Source of the DNA: CAZVEV01 sp964625865
GTDB taxonomy: Bacteria > Planctomycetota > Phycisphaerae > SM23-33
Length of the DNA stretch: 26,792 bases
Direction: 5' to 3'
Assembly: GCA_964625865.1 (NCBI GenBank)
Contig: CAZVEV010000053.1
Coordinates: forward strand, 1 to 26,792
The translations under genes and the position numbers were made by a program. Position 1 is the first letter of the stretch. Each line of letters opens with the position of its first letter. This document shows positions 1-6,034 of the stretch, piece after piece. The notes under the pieces were generated by a model, which worked only from the letters and a program-made list of their open reading frames with translations, ran no database searches and was not told where the DNA came from.

Positions 1-196
1 GAATTCCGATCTACTCGTTGCGGCTGGATGGTTCTCCGACAGGCTCCTAGCCGCCGTGCTACGGGGGACTCCTCCACCCCGACGGCGCCGATCGCCGACG
101 ATGCGGGCCTCGCCGGGAGTGATCCCGCAGAACGTGCAGGTCTGCTGCTGACGAAAAAAAAAGTGCTCCCAAAGCGGTTTCCCGGTCAGTTTAGGG
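1..196. other. Left-edge segment, no supported gene
   Basis: No frame here shows a recognisable protein family, a ribosome binding site with a plausible start, or a stable RNA fold. A plus-strand frame open from the window edge stops near 170, and it could be the tail of a gene that begins outside the window. The residues are compositionally GC-driven and resemble nothing I know. A run of nine A residues lies near 152-160, just upstream of the ncRNA promoter. Confidence 0.4.
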
Positions 197-223
197 TTGA
201 CAGATTGCGGATTGTGGTATAAA
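197..223 (+). promoter_or_regulatory. Sigma-70-type promoter of the candidate ncRNA
   Basis: A perfect -35 hexamer TTGACA (197-202) is followed after 15 bp by TATAAA (218-223). The spacer is shorter than the usual 16-18 bp, so strength is uncertain. Both hexamers are close to consensus, which is notable in such GC-rich DNA. Predicted transcription would start near 230-235, immediately before the first strong stem of the RNA described next. Confidence 0.55.
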
Positions 224-230
224 CTCCTGG

Positions 231-463
231 GTATGGTGGGCCGTGGAGCTAGTGCTCACGCCTGCGGCCCATGCTCATCGCTCTTTGCCTTAGTTGGACC
301 CCGCTGGGAGGCGGGCAGAGGAGAATCGCTTGGCTCTGTAGCAAGCGAGGGCTGAGAGATCGTTCGGTTGGAGTTGTAGTGCAGTTCGGGCAGGGACGCC
401 GATAGGAAACTGTCGGACGCTGAACCGCTGCATAGCCCACCCAGACGATCTCTCATTTTTTTT
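231..463 (+). ncRNA. Candidate structured non-coding RNA, about 230 nt, unknown family
   Basis: The segment has a promoter in front and a U-tract terminator behind, and no credible reading frame. Stems seen directly, 5' to 3': GGGCCG (238-243) with CGGCCC (265-270); CCCGC (300-304) with GCGGG (311-315). An H-type pseudoknot is formed by CAGAG (316-320) with CTCTG (334-338) and CGCTTG (327-332) with CAAGCG (342-347). A long 3' rod is closed by 353-363 with 445-455. The rod continues through TGCAG (380-384) with CTGCA (428-432), and is capped by CCGATAG (399-405) with CTGTCGG (410-416) around a GAAA tetraloop. GGTGGGC (235-241) could instead pair with GCCCACC (435-441) to close the whole molecule. 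It lacks the conserved cores I would expect of RNase P RNA, tmRNA or SRP RNA. A 6S-like RNA is possible but the pseudoknot does not fit it. The 5' end is inferred from the promoter. Confidence 0.55.
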
Positions 464-464
464 C
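353..464 (+). terminator. Terminator rod of the candidate ncRNA
   Basis: An 11-bp perfect helix, 353-363 with 445-455 (GAGAGATCGT against ACGATCTCTC, plus a T-A pair), runs straight into eight T residues (456-463). The large apical domain between the arms belongs to the RNA. A helix plus T-run at the end of a promoter-led, non-coding segment is the expected layout for intrinsic termination. Confidence 0.6.
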
Positions 465-480
465 TGCGCTCAGAGAAGAC

Positions 481-578
481 AGGTCGAAGCTCCAAGGTCG
501 AAGGTCAAAGCCAAGGCCGCATCGTGCGGAGCCGGGGACTGCTGTCTGTTGACCTTCGACCTTGGACCTTTGACCTTC
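481..578. repeat. Hairpin built of seven-base repeats
   Basis: Positions 551-578 are four tandem copies of the heptamer GACCTTN (N = C, G, T, C). Positions 481-508 are the complementary heptads. The two arms (481-508 and 549-576) pair over 28 bp with one mismatch and one G-T wobble; 492-508 against 549-565 is a perfect 17 bp. The 40-nt loop has its own small stem, CCGCA/TGCGG. The element lies between the ncRNA terminator and the end of the CPBP gene, so it separates two convergent units. It could act as a terminator or RNA-stability element for the CPBP transcript, or be a dispersed repeat. Confidence 0.75.
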
Positions 579-1472
579 TCACCCCGACCCCAGGATCGTC
601 TGGATGATGCTGATGGCGTTGAACAGCACGTGGATGCCGATCGCCGCCACCAGGCGCCCGGTTCGTTCGTAGTTGTACCCCAGCACGAGCGACAGGACGA
701 ACAGGGCGGGCAGGTGCTGCGGCGTGCTGAAATGGATCGATGCAAAGGCTGCCGAGGTTATCACGACGGCCACCCACGGCTGACGCGTGTAGCGGCGGAG
801 CATGGACTGGAGCAGGCCGCGGAAGAAGACCTCCTCGGCCAGCGGGGCCATCACCACCGCGGAAAACACGATCGCCACGTGCCACCCCGGTTCCAGGTCC
901 CTCAGGGCCGCCAGCATGGTGTGCTCGTGAACCAGACCAAACGGCCTTAGCAGCAGCACCGACAGCGCGGACAGACCGATGCACACCGGAAAGACCGCAA
1001 GGACGGCTACCACGCTTCGCGCCCCGTCGTAGAACCAGTGTCGCATCGACAGCCCGAGCCCGCGCGACAGGCCCAGCGGGAACCCGCGGACCGCGACAAG
1101 AAGGCTCGCTAGCAACCACAGCACTTGCCCCGCCATGCCGGCCAGCAGGACCGTGCGGATGTCGATCTTCGATTCCCCGATCGTGCAGGGCGGCCCGGCC
1201 CACTCCACCGTGTGCGACAGGACCTGCTGTCCGACGACCGTCACGCCCAGCCAGAGCACCAGCAGGGCCACCAGCGACAGTGGCGTCAGCGTGTTCGGCC
1301 TGCCCGGCGTGCGGTCCAGCCGCAGGTTCTTCGGATGCACGGCGCGCCGGAGAATCCAGACCACCAGCAGGAGCGTCCCGATCGCCAACAGCGACAACTG
1401 CGAACCGGTCATCTTGTCGGCCTCGGCGGCCGCCACCATCGACATCACACACGCCGACAAAGCGTTTGACAT
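579..1472 (-). CDS. CPBP family intramembrane glutamic metalloprotease-like protein
   Basis: A 297-residue integral membrane protein of the CPBP (Rce1-like/Abi) family. Several hydrophobic segments are visible, at roughly residues 25-41, 62-82, 106-128, 150-176, 198-212 and 254-266. The three family motifs are intact: EEVFFR (E213, E214, R218), FASIH (H247) and HVLFN (H281, N285). In characterised relatives these glutamates and histidines form the active site in the membrane. Bacterial members are linked to bacteriocin self-immunity or protein maturation, but the substrate here is unknown. The ATG at 1472 was chosen because a longer frame would run across the promoter region of, and into, trpC on the other strand, and its extra N-terminus is arginine-rich and unlike the family. 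Met10 or Met12 are alternative starts. It is divergent from trpC, with 107 bp between the starts. No partner gene suggests a specific role. Confidence 0.85.
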   Translation of the reverse strand: MSNALSACVMSMVAAAEADKMTGSQLSLLAIGTLLLVVWILRRAVHPKNLRLDRTPGRPNTLTPLSLVALLVLWLGVTVVGQQVLSHTVEWAGPPCTIGESKIDIRTVLLAGMAGQVLWLLASLLVAVRGFPLGLSRGLGLSMRHWFYDGARSVVAVLAVFPVCIGLSALSVLLLRPFGLVHEHTMLAALRDLEPGWHVAIVFSAVVMAPLAEEVFFRGLLQSMLRRYTRQPWVAVVITSAAFASIHFSTPQHLPALFVLSLVLGYNYERTGRLVAAIGIHVLFNAISIIQTILGSG

Positions 1473-1579
1473 TACTTCACACTGCCTAGTAACGTGGCGT
1501 CGCGCCGGTGCGGCCAGACCGCGTTCCGACGTGCGCCACGAGGACAATCCAACCGACACCACCGCAAAGGCGATTTTCG

Positions 1580-2395
1580 ATGGCCCGGAATATATTGCAG
1601 ACCATCCTGGAAACCAAGCACAAAGAGGTCGCTGATCTGCGTGCCCGCACCGGCGAGGCGGACGTGCAGGCCCAGGCCCGCGCCGCCGACGCGCCGCGCG
1701 ACTTCTTCGCCGCACTGACGCGCCCCCCGCGACGCCTGGTGAACCTGATCGCCGAAGCCAAGAAGGCCTCCCCGTCAGCCGGCGTGATCCGCCCGGATTT
1801 CGATCCCGCCGCCATCGCCAGGGGCTACCAACTCGGCGGGGCCGACGCCATGAGCGTCCTGACCGATACCGAGTACTTCCAGGGCCATCTCGACTATCTC
1901 CGCGCCGTCCGGGCCGCCGTCGACCTGCCCGTCCTGCGCAAGGACTTCATCATCGACCCGATCCAGATCACCGAGAGCCGCGCCGCCGGGGCCGACGCGA
2001 TTCTCCTGATCGCCGCCGCCCTCGACGGACCGCAACTGACGGATTTCGCCGCCCTGACGGCTGAACTCGGCATGACCGCGCTGGTCGAAGTCCACAACGC
2101 CGACGAACTGGACAAGGTCCTCGCCGCCATCGACTTCGCCGGCGCCCGGCGCCTGCTCGGGGTCAACAACCGCGACCTGACGACCTTCACGGTGGACATC
2201 GGCACGACGGTGCGCCTGATTGCCTCGCTGGCCCCCGACGTGCCGGTCGTCAGCGAGTCCGGCATCAAGACGCGCCAGGACGTCGAACGTCTGGCCGCCG
2301 CGGGGGTCAAAGCGCTGCTGGTCGGCGAGACCCTCATGCGCTGCGGTGACGCGACGGCGGGCATCGATGACCTGCTCGGGCCGGTCTCCGCATAG
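1580..2395 (+). CDS. trpC: Indole-3-glycerol phosphate synthase
   Basis: This 271-residue TIM-barrel enzyme closes the indole ring in tryptophan synthesis, converting CdRP to indole-3-glycerol phosphate with loss of CO2 and water. The length matches monofunctional TrpC. Family residues are in place: EAKKASPS (E59, K61) in the first strand, RKDFI with catalytic K121, the LVEVHN strand (E170), GVNNRDL (N196/N197), SESGI (E226, S227), and the phosphate-binding end LLVGETLM. The start at 1580 is the first ATG that gives the normal family N-terminus; AAGG lies a short distance upstream. A longer upstream frame adds residues with no family match. No other trp gene is in the window, so the pathway genes are scattered here, and regulation cannot be read from the sequence. 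No TRAP site or leader peptide was recognised. Confidence 0.95.
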   Translation: MARNILQTILETKHKEVADLRARTGEADVQAQARAADAPRDFFAALTRPPRRLVNLIAEAKKASPSAGVIRPDFDPAAIARGYQLGGADAMSVLTDTEYFQGHLDYLRAVRAAVDLPVLRKDFIIDPIQITESRAAGADAILLIAAALDGPQLTDFAALTAELGMTALVEVHNADELDKVLAAIDFAGARRLLGVNNRDLTTFTVDIGTTVRLIASLAPDVPVVSESGIKTRQDVERLAAAGVKALLVGETLMRCGDATAGIDDLLGPVSA

Positions 2396-2398
2396 GCC

Positions 2399-2472
2399 GT
2401 AGGGCGCGCAACGCGTTGCATCCGGAACAAACAGGCAATCCCTCCCGCGTGCAAGCGAGTTGCACGCCCTAC
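2399..2472. repeat. Imperfect 21-22 bp inverted repeat downstream of trpC
   Basis: The left arm 2399-2419 starts GTAGGGCGCGCAAC. The right arm 2451-2472 ends GTTGCACGCCCTAC, its near reverse complement, with a few mismatches and one extra base. The loop is 31 nt (2420-2450). It begins four bases after the trpC stop, so it would fold at the 3' end of the trpC message. It has no T-run. It resembles a REP- or MITE-type palindrome more than a classical intrinsic terminator. Confidence 0.65.
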
Positions 2473-2542
2473 ATCCACGTGCGGGCGCCCCTCGCGAGGC
2501 CATGCGTGACTCCTGACCTGAGTTGCCCGTCAATTGCGAGAC

Positions 2543-2581
2543 AGCAAACGCCCACCGGTCCCATCCCGTGGGGTACTCGCG
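2543..2581 (-). repeat. GCAAACGCC hairpin repeat, copy 1
   Basis: This is one copy of a dispersed hairpin that recurs at 9203, 9302 and 21704. Read on the minus strand it is GTACCCCACGGG, then loop ATGGGA, then CCGGTGGG, then GCGTTTGC. Its stem has one internal mismatch. It lies 15 bases beyond the end of the PQQ-propeller gene, in the junction between convergent trpC and that gene. Confidence 0.7.
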
Positions 2582-2595
2582 AGCGAAGTAATGCT

Positions 2596-4194
2596 CTACA
2601 TCGACGACAGGCTTTGTCCGAACTCGCCCAGGTAGACCTTGCCGTCGATGGTGATGAAGGTGGCGTAGCAGCCGTGTCGGCCGGTGATGACGGTGGTGTC
2701 GCCGGTGGTCTTGACGCGGGGGTTCTCCAGCCAGCCGTAGTAGTAGGTCAGGCTGCGGAGATTCTCGTGGTGGAACTTGGTCTTCCAGTCAACCTTGCCG
2801 TACTTGGCGGTCAGCGTCTTGACGTACGCCGGGGCGAGCATGTGGTCGCAGATGTAGTCGAAGTCACCGGCTTTGGCCTTGGCGGCCGCGGCGGCCATCG
2901 CCTGCTTCCAGGTCGTCGGCACGCCGGTGGCAGCGGTCGGGACCGCCAGGTCCAGGCAGATCAGGGCCTCGGCGTCGCGGAGGAACAGGTGGCCTTTGGC
3001 GTAGGCGGGGTGGCACCAGTTCTTGCCGCAGACCTTCGCCCGGGCGACCATGCGGAGGGCTTTCGGGTCGGCGGCGATCATGAACAGCGTGCCGTCCTCC
3101 GCCAGTCCGAGGACGTTCCGGCCCATGGCGATGAAGGCCGCATACCCTTTGCCGAACATCCGCGTCTCGGTCCAGTCTTTGGCCCAGGCCCGCTCGCCGC
3201 TTCGCACGTCGATGCAGATCAGCTTCCGCGCGCGACCCAGGCCGTACAGGTAGCGCCCGACCGCCACCGGGTTCGAGAAGTTCACCGGCGAGGACTTGTT
3301 GACCCACGCCCGCTCGGCACGCAGGCCGTCACCGTCTTGCGAGACCTTGATGCCGATCAATCCGGCAAGATACGACGAGACGATCACCATGTCGCCGATG
3401 ACGACCGGCGTGATGCAGTGTCGCCCGACGCGCGTCTTGACCGGTACGCGCCACAGCAGCTTCCCGTCGGCCGCCGCCAGCCCGATCGCTGCGTCGGCTG
3501 TGAAGGACACTACCTGCTTGACGCCCGCGATGGTCGCGACGATCGGTCCACCGTGCCCGGCCGCATCAGACTGTGACTTCCAGATCACCCGCCCGGTGGT
3601 CTTGTCGAAGCAGACCACCGACGCGCCGCTGCGCCCACCGACGTCGACGAACATCCGCTCGCCATCGATGAAGGGCGAGCCGGTGTATCCGTGCCGGCTG
3701 GCACCGGGGGCGGCGCCGCGCTCACCCGAGAAGACGGCCCCGTGGTCCTTGACGAAGTTCGTCCGCCAGATCACCTTGCCGTCCGCGGCCCCGAGGCACC
3801 GAAACTCGCCGCGACACGACAACACGTAGACGCGATCGCCGTCAACCAGCGGCGTGCTGCGCGGCCCGACGGGCGAGTGGGCGTCCCGGAACGTCTCGTC
3901 CAGTGTCGCACGCCACAGCTCCTTGCCCGTCGCCGCGTCGGCTGCCAGGACCGTCTCCTTGCCCCGCTGGTTGTCCAGGATGAACACCCGCTTGCCGCCG
4001 ACCACGGGCGAGCCGAGCCCAAAGCCGATCTTCGCCCGCCACAGGACCTTGGGCTTGGCGGGCAGCGTCGTGGGGACAGGAACGCCCGGTGCCACGTGCC
4101 CCATGGCGGCTGGGCCGCGCCAGCGAGGCCAGCCCTCGCCCAACGCCAGACCCGCCAGGACCAGCAGACAGCCGATGAGAACGTAGGGTTTCAT
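2596..4194 (-). CDS. Secreted PQQ-type beta-propeller protein
   Basis: A 532-residue exported protein. The ATG at 4194 gives a clean signal peptide (MKPYVLIGCLLVLAGLALG) followed by WPRWRGP, the start seen in many planctomycete PQQ-like propellers. The body repeats the PQQ/outer-membrane-propeller blade pattern: strand, AADGK or DAATGKELW, then a tryptophan. Examples are AADAATGKELWRA, GAADGKVIWR, KTTGRVIWKS, AAADGKLLWRV and DVRSGERAW. This predicts about seven or eight blades over roughly residues 25-415. From about 420 to the end, a separate domain rich in Lys, Tyr and Trp precedes the C-terminus. It has the look of a small alpha+beta SnoaL/NTF2-type domain, but that is a guess. No PQQ-binding or dehydrogenase catalytic residues were identified, so a structural or binding role in the periplasm or cell surface is as likely as enzymatic activity. 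Longer in-frame starts upstream add only low-quality sequence. Confidence 0.85.
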   Translation of the reverse strand: MKPYVLIGCLLVLAGLALGEGWPRWRGPAAMGHVAPGVPVPTTLPAKPKVLWRAKIGFGLGSPVVGGKRVFILDNQRGKETVLAADAATGKELWRATLDETFRDAHSPVGPRSTPLVDGDRVYVLSCRGEFRCLGAADGKVIWRTNFVKDHGAVFSGERGAAPGASRHGYTGSPFIDGERMFVDVGGRSGASVVCFDKTTGRVIWKSQSDAAGHGGPIVATIAGVKQVVSFTADAAIGLAAADGKLLWRVPVKTRVGRHCITPVVIGDMVIVSSYLAGLIGIKVSQDGDGLRAERAWVNKSSPVNFSNPVAVGRYLYGLGRARKLICIDVRSGERAWAKDWTETRMFGKGYAAFIAMGRNVLGLAEDGTLFMIAADPKALRMVARAKVCGKNWCHPAYAKGHLFLRDAEALICLDLAVPTAATGVPTTWKQAMAAAAAKAKAGDFDYICDHMLAPAYVKTLTAKYGKVDWKTKFHHENLRSLTYYYGWLENPRVKTTGDTTVITGRHGCYATFITIDGKVYLGEFGQSLSSM

Positions 4195-4306
4195 GTCGCT
4201 CGATCCGGAGTACTCGCAGCGAAGCTTGCCCCGCGACCGCCGCGGCGCCAGCGTGATTCTATCACGCGCCCGAGGATCAACCAGCGTTTTCCGGAGCAAC
4301 ACGCCG

Positions 4307-4331
4307 CTGGCCACTGACGTGAAGTGGCCAG
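4307..4331. repeat. CTGGCCACT hairpin, copy 1
   Basis: A perfect 9-bp inverted repeat, CTGGCCACT (4307-4315) with AGTGGCCAG (4323-4331), encloses a 7-nt loop. The same stem occurs again at 4685-4704, followed in both places by CCCC. It lies in the 250-bp gap between the propeller gene start and the HicB-like gene. No other signal was seen in that gap. Confidence 0.7.
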
Positions 4332-4444
4332 CCCCTCTGCGCGAGATTGGGACTGGCAGCTTCATCGGCCAAGTCATCCGGCTACGATTCTGGGGCTTGC
4401 TTGGCAGGCGGCGGGACGGTAGCGTAGCAGGCAGAGGCGAAGGC

Positions 4445-4645
4445 ATGAGGATTGCACTTGATCGAGAGAAGGACGGTCGCTGGATAACGGAAGTGCCCGA
4501 CCTGCCCGGGGTCATGGCTTATGGAAGAACGCGGAATGAAGCGATACTTCGGGTCCAAGCCTTGGCTCTGCGCGCTATCGCTGATCGTCTCGATCATGGC
4601 GAATTGACTCCGGATCCATCCGGCGTGTTCGACTGTCCGGCGTGA
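4445..4645 (+). CDS. HicB-like small protein, orphan
   Basis: A 66-residue protein with the compact HicB fold signature: a first strand MRIALDREKDG, then WITEVPDLPGVMAYG, then R-NEAILRVQALALRAIADRL as the helix. The dyad 'evPDLPGv..yG.t..EA' is diagnostic of the HicB_lk family of partly degraded RNase H folds. The protein ends soon after the helix and has no C-terminal DNA-binding domain. HicB proteins normally neutralise the HicA mRNA interferase encoded next door. No HicA-like frame (about 60 residues with a GSH motif) is visible on either side, so this is an orphan antitoxin-like gene, perhaps acting with an unlinked partner or in another role. A purine-rich AGAGGCGAAGG precedes the ATG. 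The gene sits between two copies of the CTGGCCACT hairpin. Confidence 0.75.
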   Translation: MRIALDREKDGRWITEVPDLPGVMAYGRTRNEAILRVQALALRAIADRLDHGELTPDPSGVFDCPA

Positions 4646-4684
4646 GAAGTCGCACGCCAAGTCACAGAGCCTGTGTATTCCTTG

Positions 4685-4704
4685 CTGGCCACTGAAGTGG
4701 CCAG
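4685..4704. repeat. CTGGCCACT hairpin, copy 2
   Basis: CTGGCCACT (4685-4693) is followed by GA and AGTGGCCAG (4696-4704), the same stem as at 4307 but with five loop bases deleted. It would fold as a 7-bp stem with a six-base loop. It lies between the HicB-like stop and the next gene. It may terminate or process the HicB message, although no T-run follows. Confidence 0.7.
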
Positions 4705-4738
4705 CCCCCGTGTTGCTGCGTGGCACAGGAGTTGACCG

Positions 4739-5998
4739 ATGAGAGCATTTCGACGACGTGGCGTGTTCGGACGTGGCGTGGCGATGGTTGTCGCGTTGCT
4801 GTGCGCCGGGCTGTGGACTGCGGCGGCCTCGGCGGCGGACGGGGCGCCGATTGACAAGAAGGCGCAGGCCGCCCGCAGACCCGGGACGTACCTCGCGATC
4901 TTCATCAACGGATACAGCGGCGATCCGATGCCGAAGGACCCCGCCGAGTTCGAGAAGCTACTGGTCGCCATCACCACGAAGGGCCACTTCAACGCCGTTC
5001 TCTGCAAGTACACCCCGCAGCGCGAGGCCCTGTGCAGGAAGCACACCGTGCGGATGGTGGTGGACCTGCTGGCCGACGGGTTGCACGTGTACCGGAACCC
5101 CAAGGAATGCGAAGCCCTGCTCAAGACGCTGAGGGGCAACAAGACGGTGGTGGCGTATCACCTGTGGGCGGACCGGTTCGGCAAGACCGGGCCCGGGCGG
5201 GCGCGGGACGTCAACAACGTCCACGCCTGGGACCCCACGCACGCGACGTACATCGGCACGTACAAGAACTACGGGCTGAACTTCCTGGCCAGGTCCGACT
5301 TCATCAGCTACTACGACTTCTCGTGGAAGCGGGGCCCGCACAAGAACTTCCCGCACCTGCTGTCGGCCTGGCAGACCGCGAAGGTTCACGACAACCGGCT
5401 CGGCCGCTACTGCGAGACCGACGCGGGCCTGGCGGGGAAGGGCAATCCCAACCGCCTGCTGTACATCCAGACCACGTCGATCGCGTTCGGACTGCGGGCG
5501 GCGATGTGGCATATCGGCTCGCGGATCATGAACATGAAAACGTTCGAGCTGAATCAGTACGGCAAGGACCTTGCCGGCGTCAACGCGTGGATCGAGCCGA
5601 TGCGGGCCGAGATCGCGAAGATCGGCCTGCCGAGGGCCGTCTACTCCACGCCGTGGACCACCGACTGGAACCACCGCCCCGTGGCCGCCAAGCCCGGCCA
5701 GACCGTCATGCCGCCCGGGCTGGAGAAGAATGGCTTTCCGACCGACTTCTGGGTCCAGCCGGCCGGCGGGGAATTCGTGATGGGCGTCTCGAAGTACGAC
5801 GGGACGGACAAGGACGTGATCTTCATCGCGAACCACGACGCCTACGGCGAGCAGGACGTCAAGCTGAAACTGTCCCGGTCGGCCAAGGCCCGCCTGTTCA
5901 ACCGCGCGACGCGGAAGTACGATGACCTGCCCGCCGCCGGCGCCACGATCCGTTTCAAGCTGGACCCCGCCGGCGGGGCGATCGTGCTGTTCGAGTAG
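4739..5998 (+). CDS. Exported protein, probable TIM-barrel glycoside-hydrolase-like
   Basis: A 419-residue protein led by a signal peptide (basic RAFRRRGVFGRG, hydrophobic core AMVVALLCAGLW, probable cleavage after AAASA near residue 32). An AGGAG motif sits seven bases before the ATG. The mature part begins with strand-like GTYLAIFINGYSGD. It continues with alternating strand/helix segments (NAVLCKYT, VRMVVDLLADG, KTVVAYHLWADR, FISYYDF, AAMWHIGS) that read like a beta/alpha barrel. It ends with a beta-rich module (DVIFIANHD to AGGAIVLFE, about residues 355-419) like the C-terminal sandwich of many glycosidases. I recognise no specific GH family and cannot assign catalytic acids. It is the first of three co-directional genes for exported proteins; the next starts 37 bp after its stop. 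A role in polysaccharide handling is inferred from context. Confidence 0.75.
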   Translation: MRAFRRRGVFGRGVAMVVALLCAGLWTAAASAADGAPIDKKAQAARRPGTYLAIFINGYSGDPMPKDPAEFEKLLVAITTKGHFNAVLCKYTPQREALCRKHTVRMVVDLLADGLHVYRNPKECEALLKTLRGNKTVVAYHLWADRFGKTGPGRARDVNNVHAWDPTHATYIGTYKNYGLNFLARSDFISYYDFSWKRGPHKNFPHLLSAWQTAKVHDNRLGRYCETDAGLAGKGNPNRLLYIQTTSIAFGLRAAMWHIGSRIMNMKTFELNQYGKDLAGVNAWIEPMRAEIAKIGLPRAVYSTPWTTDWNHRPVAAKPGQTVMPPGLEKNGFPTDFWVQPAGGEFVMGVSKYDGTDKDVIFIANHDAYGEQDVKLKLSRSAKARLFNRATRKYDDLPAAGATIRFKLDPAGGAIVLFE

Positions 5999-6034
5999 GC
6001 GCGACCCAAGCAGTCTCCGAATGAGGAGTGCAAC

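Noticed and set aside
250..350. Short matches to Alu/7SL-like strings (GCTCACGCCTG and GGAGAATCGCTTG) within the candidate ncRNA
   Set aside because: The order and spacing do not match 7SL, the SRP S-domain core is missing, and a bacterial promoter and terminator frame the segment. Chance similarity or very weak analogy is more likely than contamination or an SRP RNA.
231..463. Identity as RNase P RNA, tmRNA or 4.5S RNA
   Set aside because: No GAGGAAAGTCC-type core, no tag frame or CCA end with a T-loop, and no SRP helix-8 motif. The length also disagrees with RNase P.
4206..4223. GTACTCGCAGCGAAG resembles the tail of the hairpin repeat at 2574 (GTACTCGCGAGCGAAG)
   Set aside because: Only about 15 bases match and the hairpin itself is absent, so it is not counted as a fifth copy.
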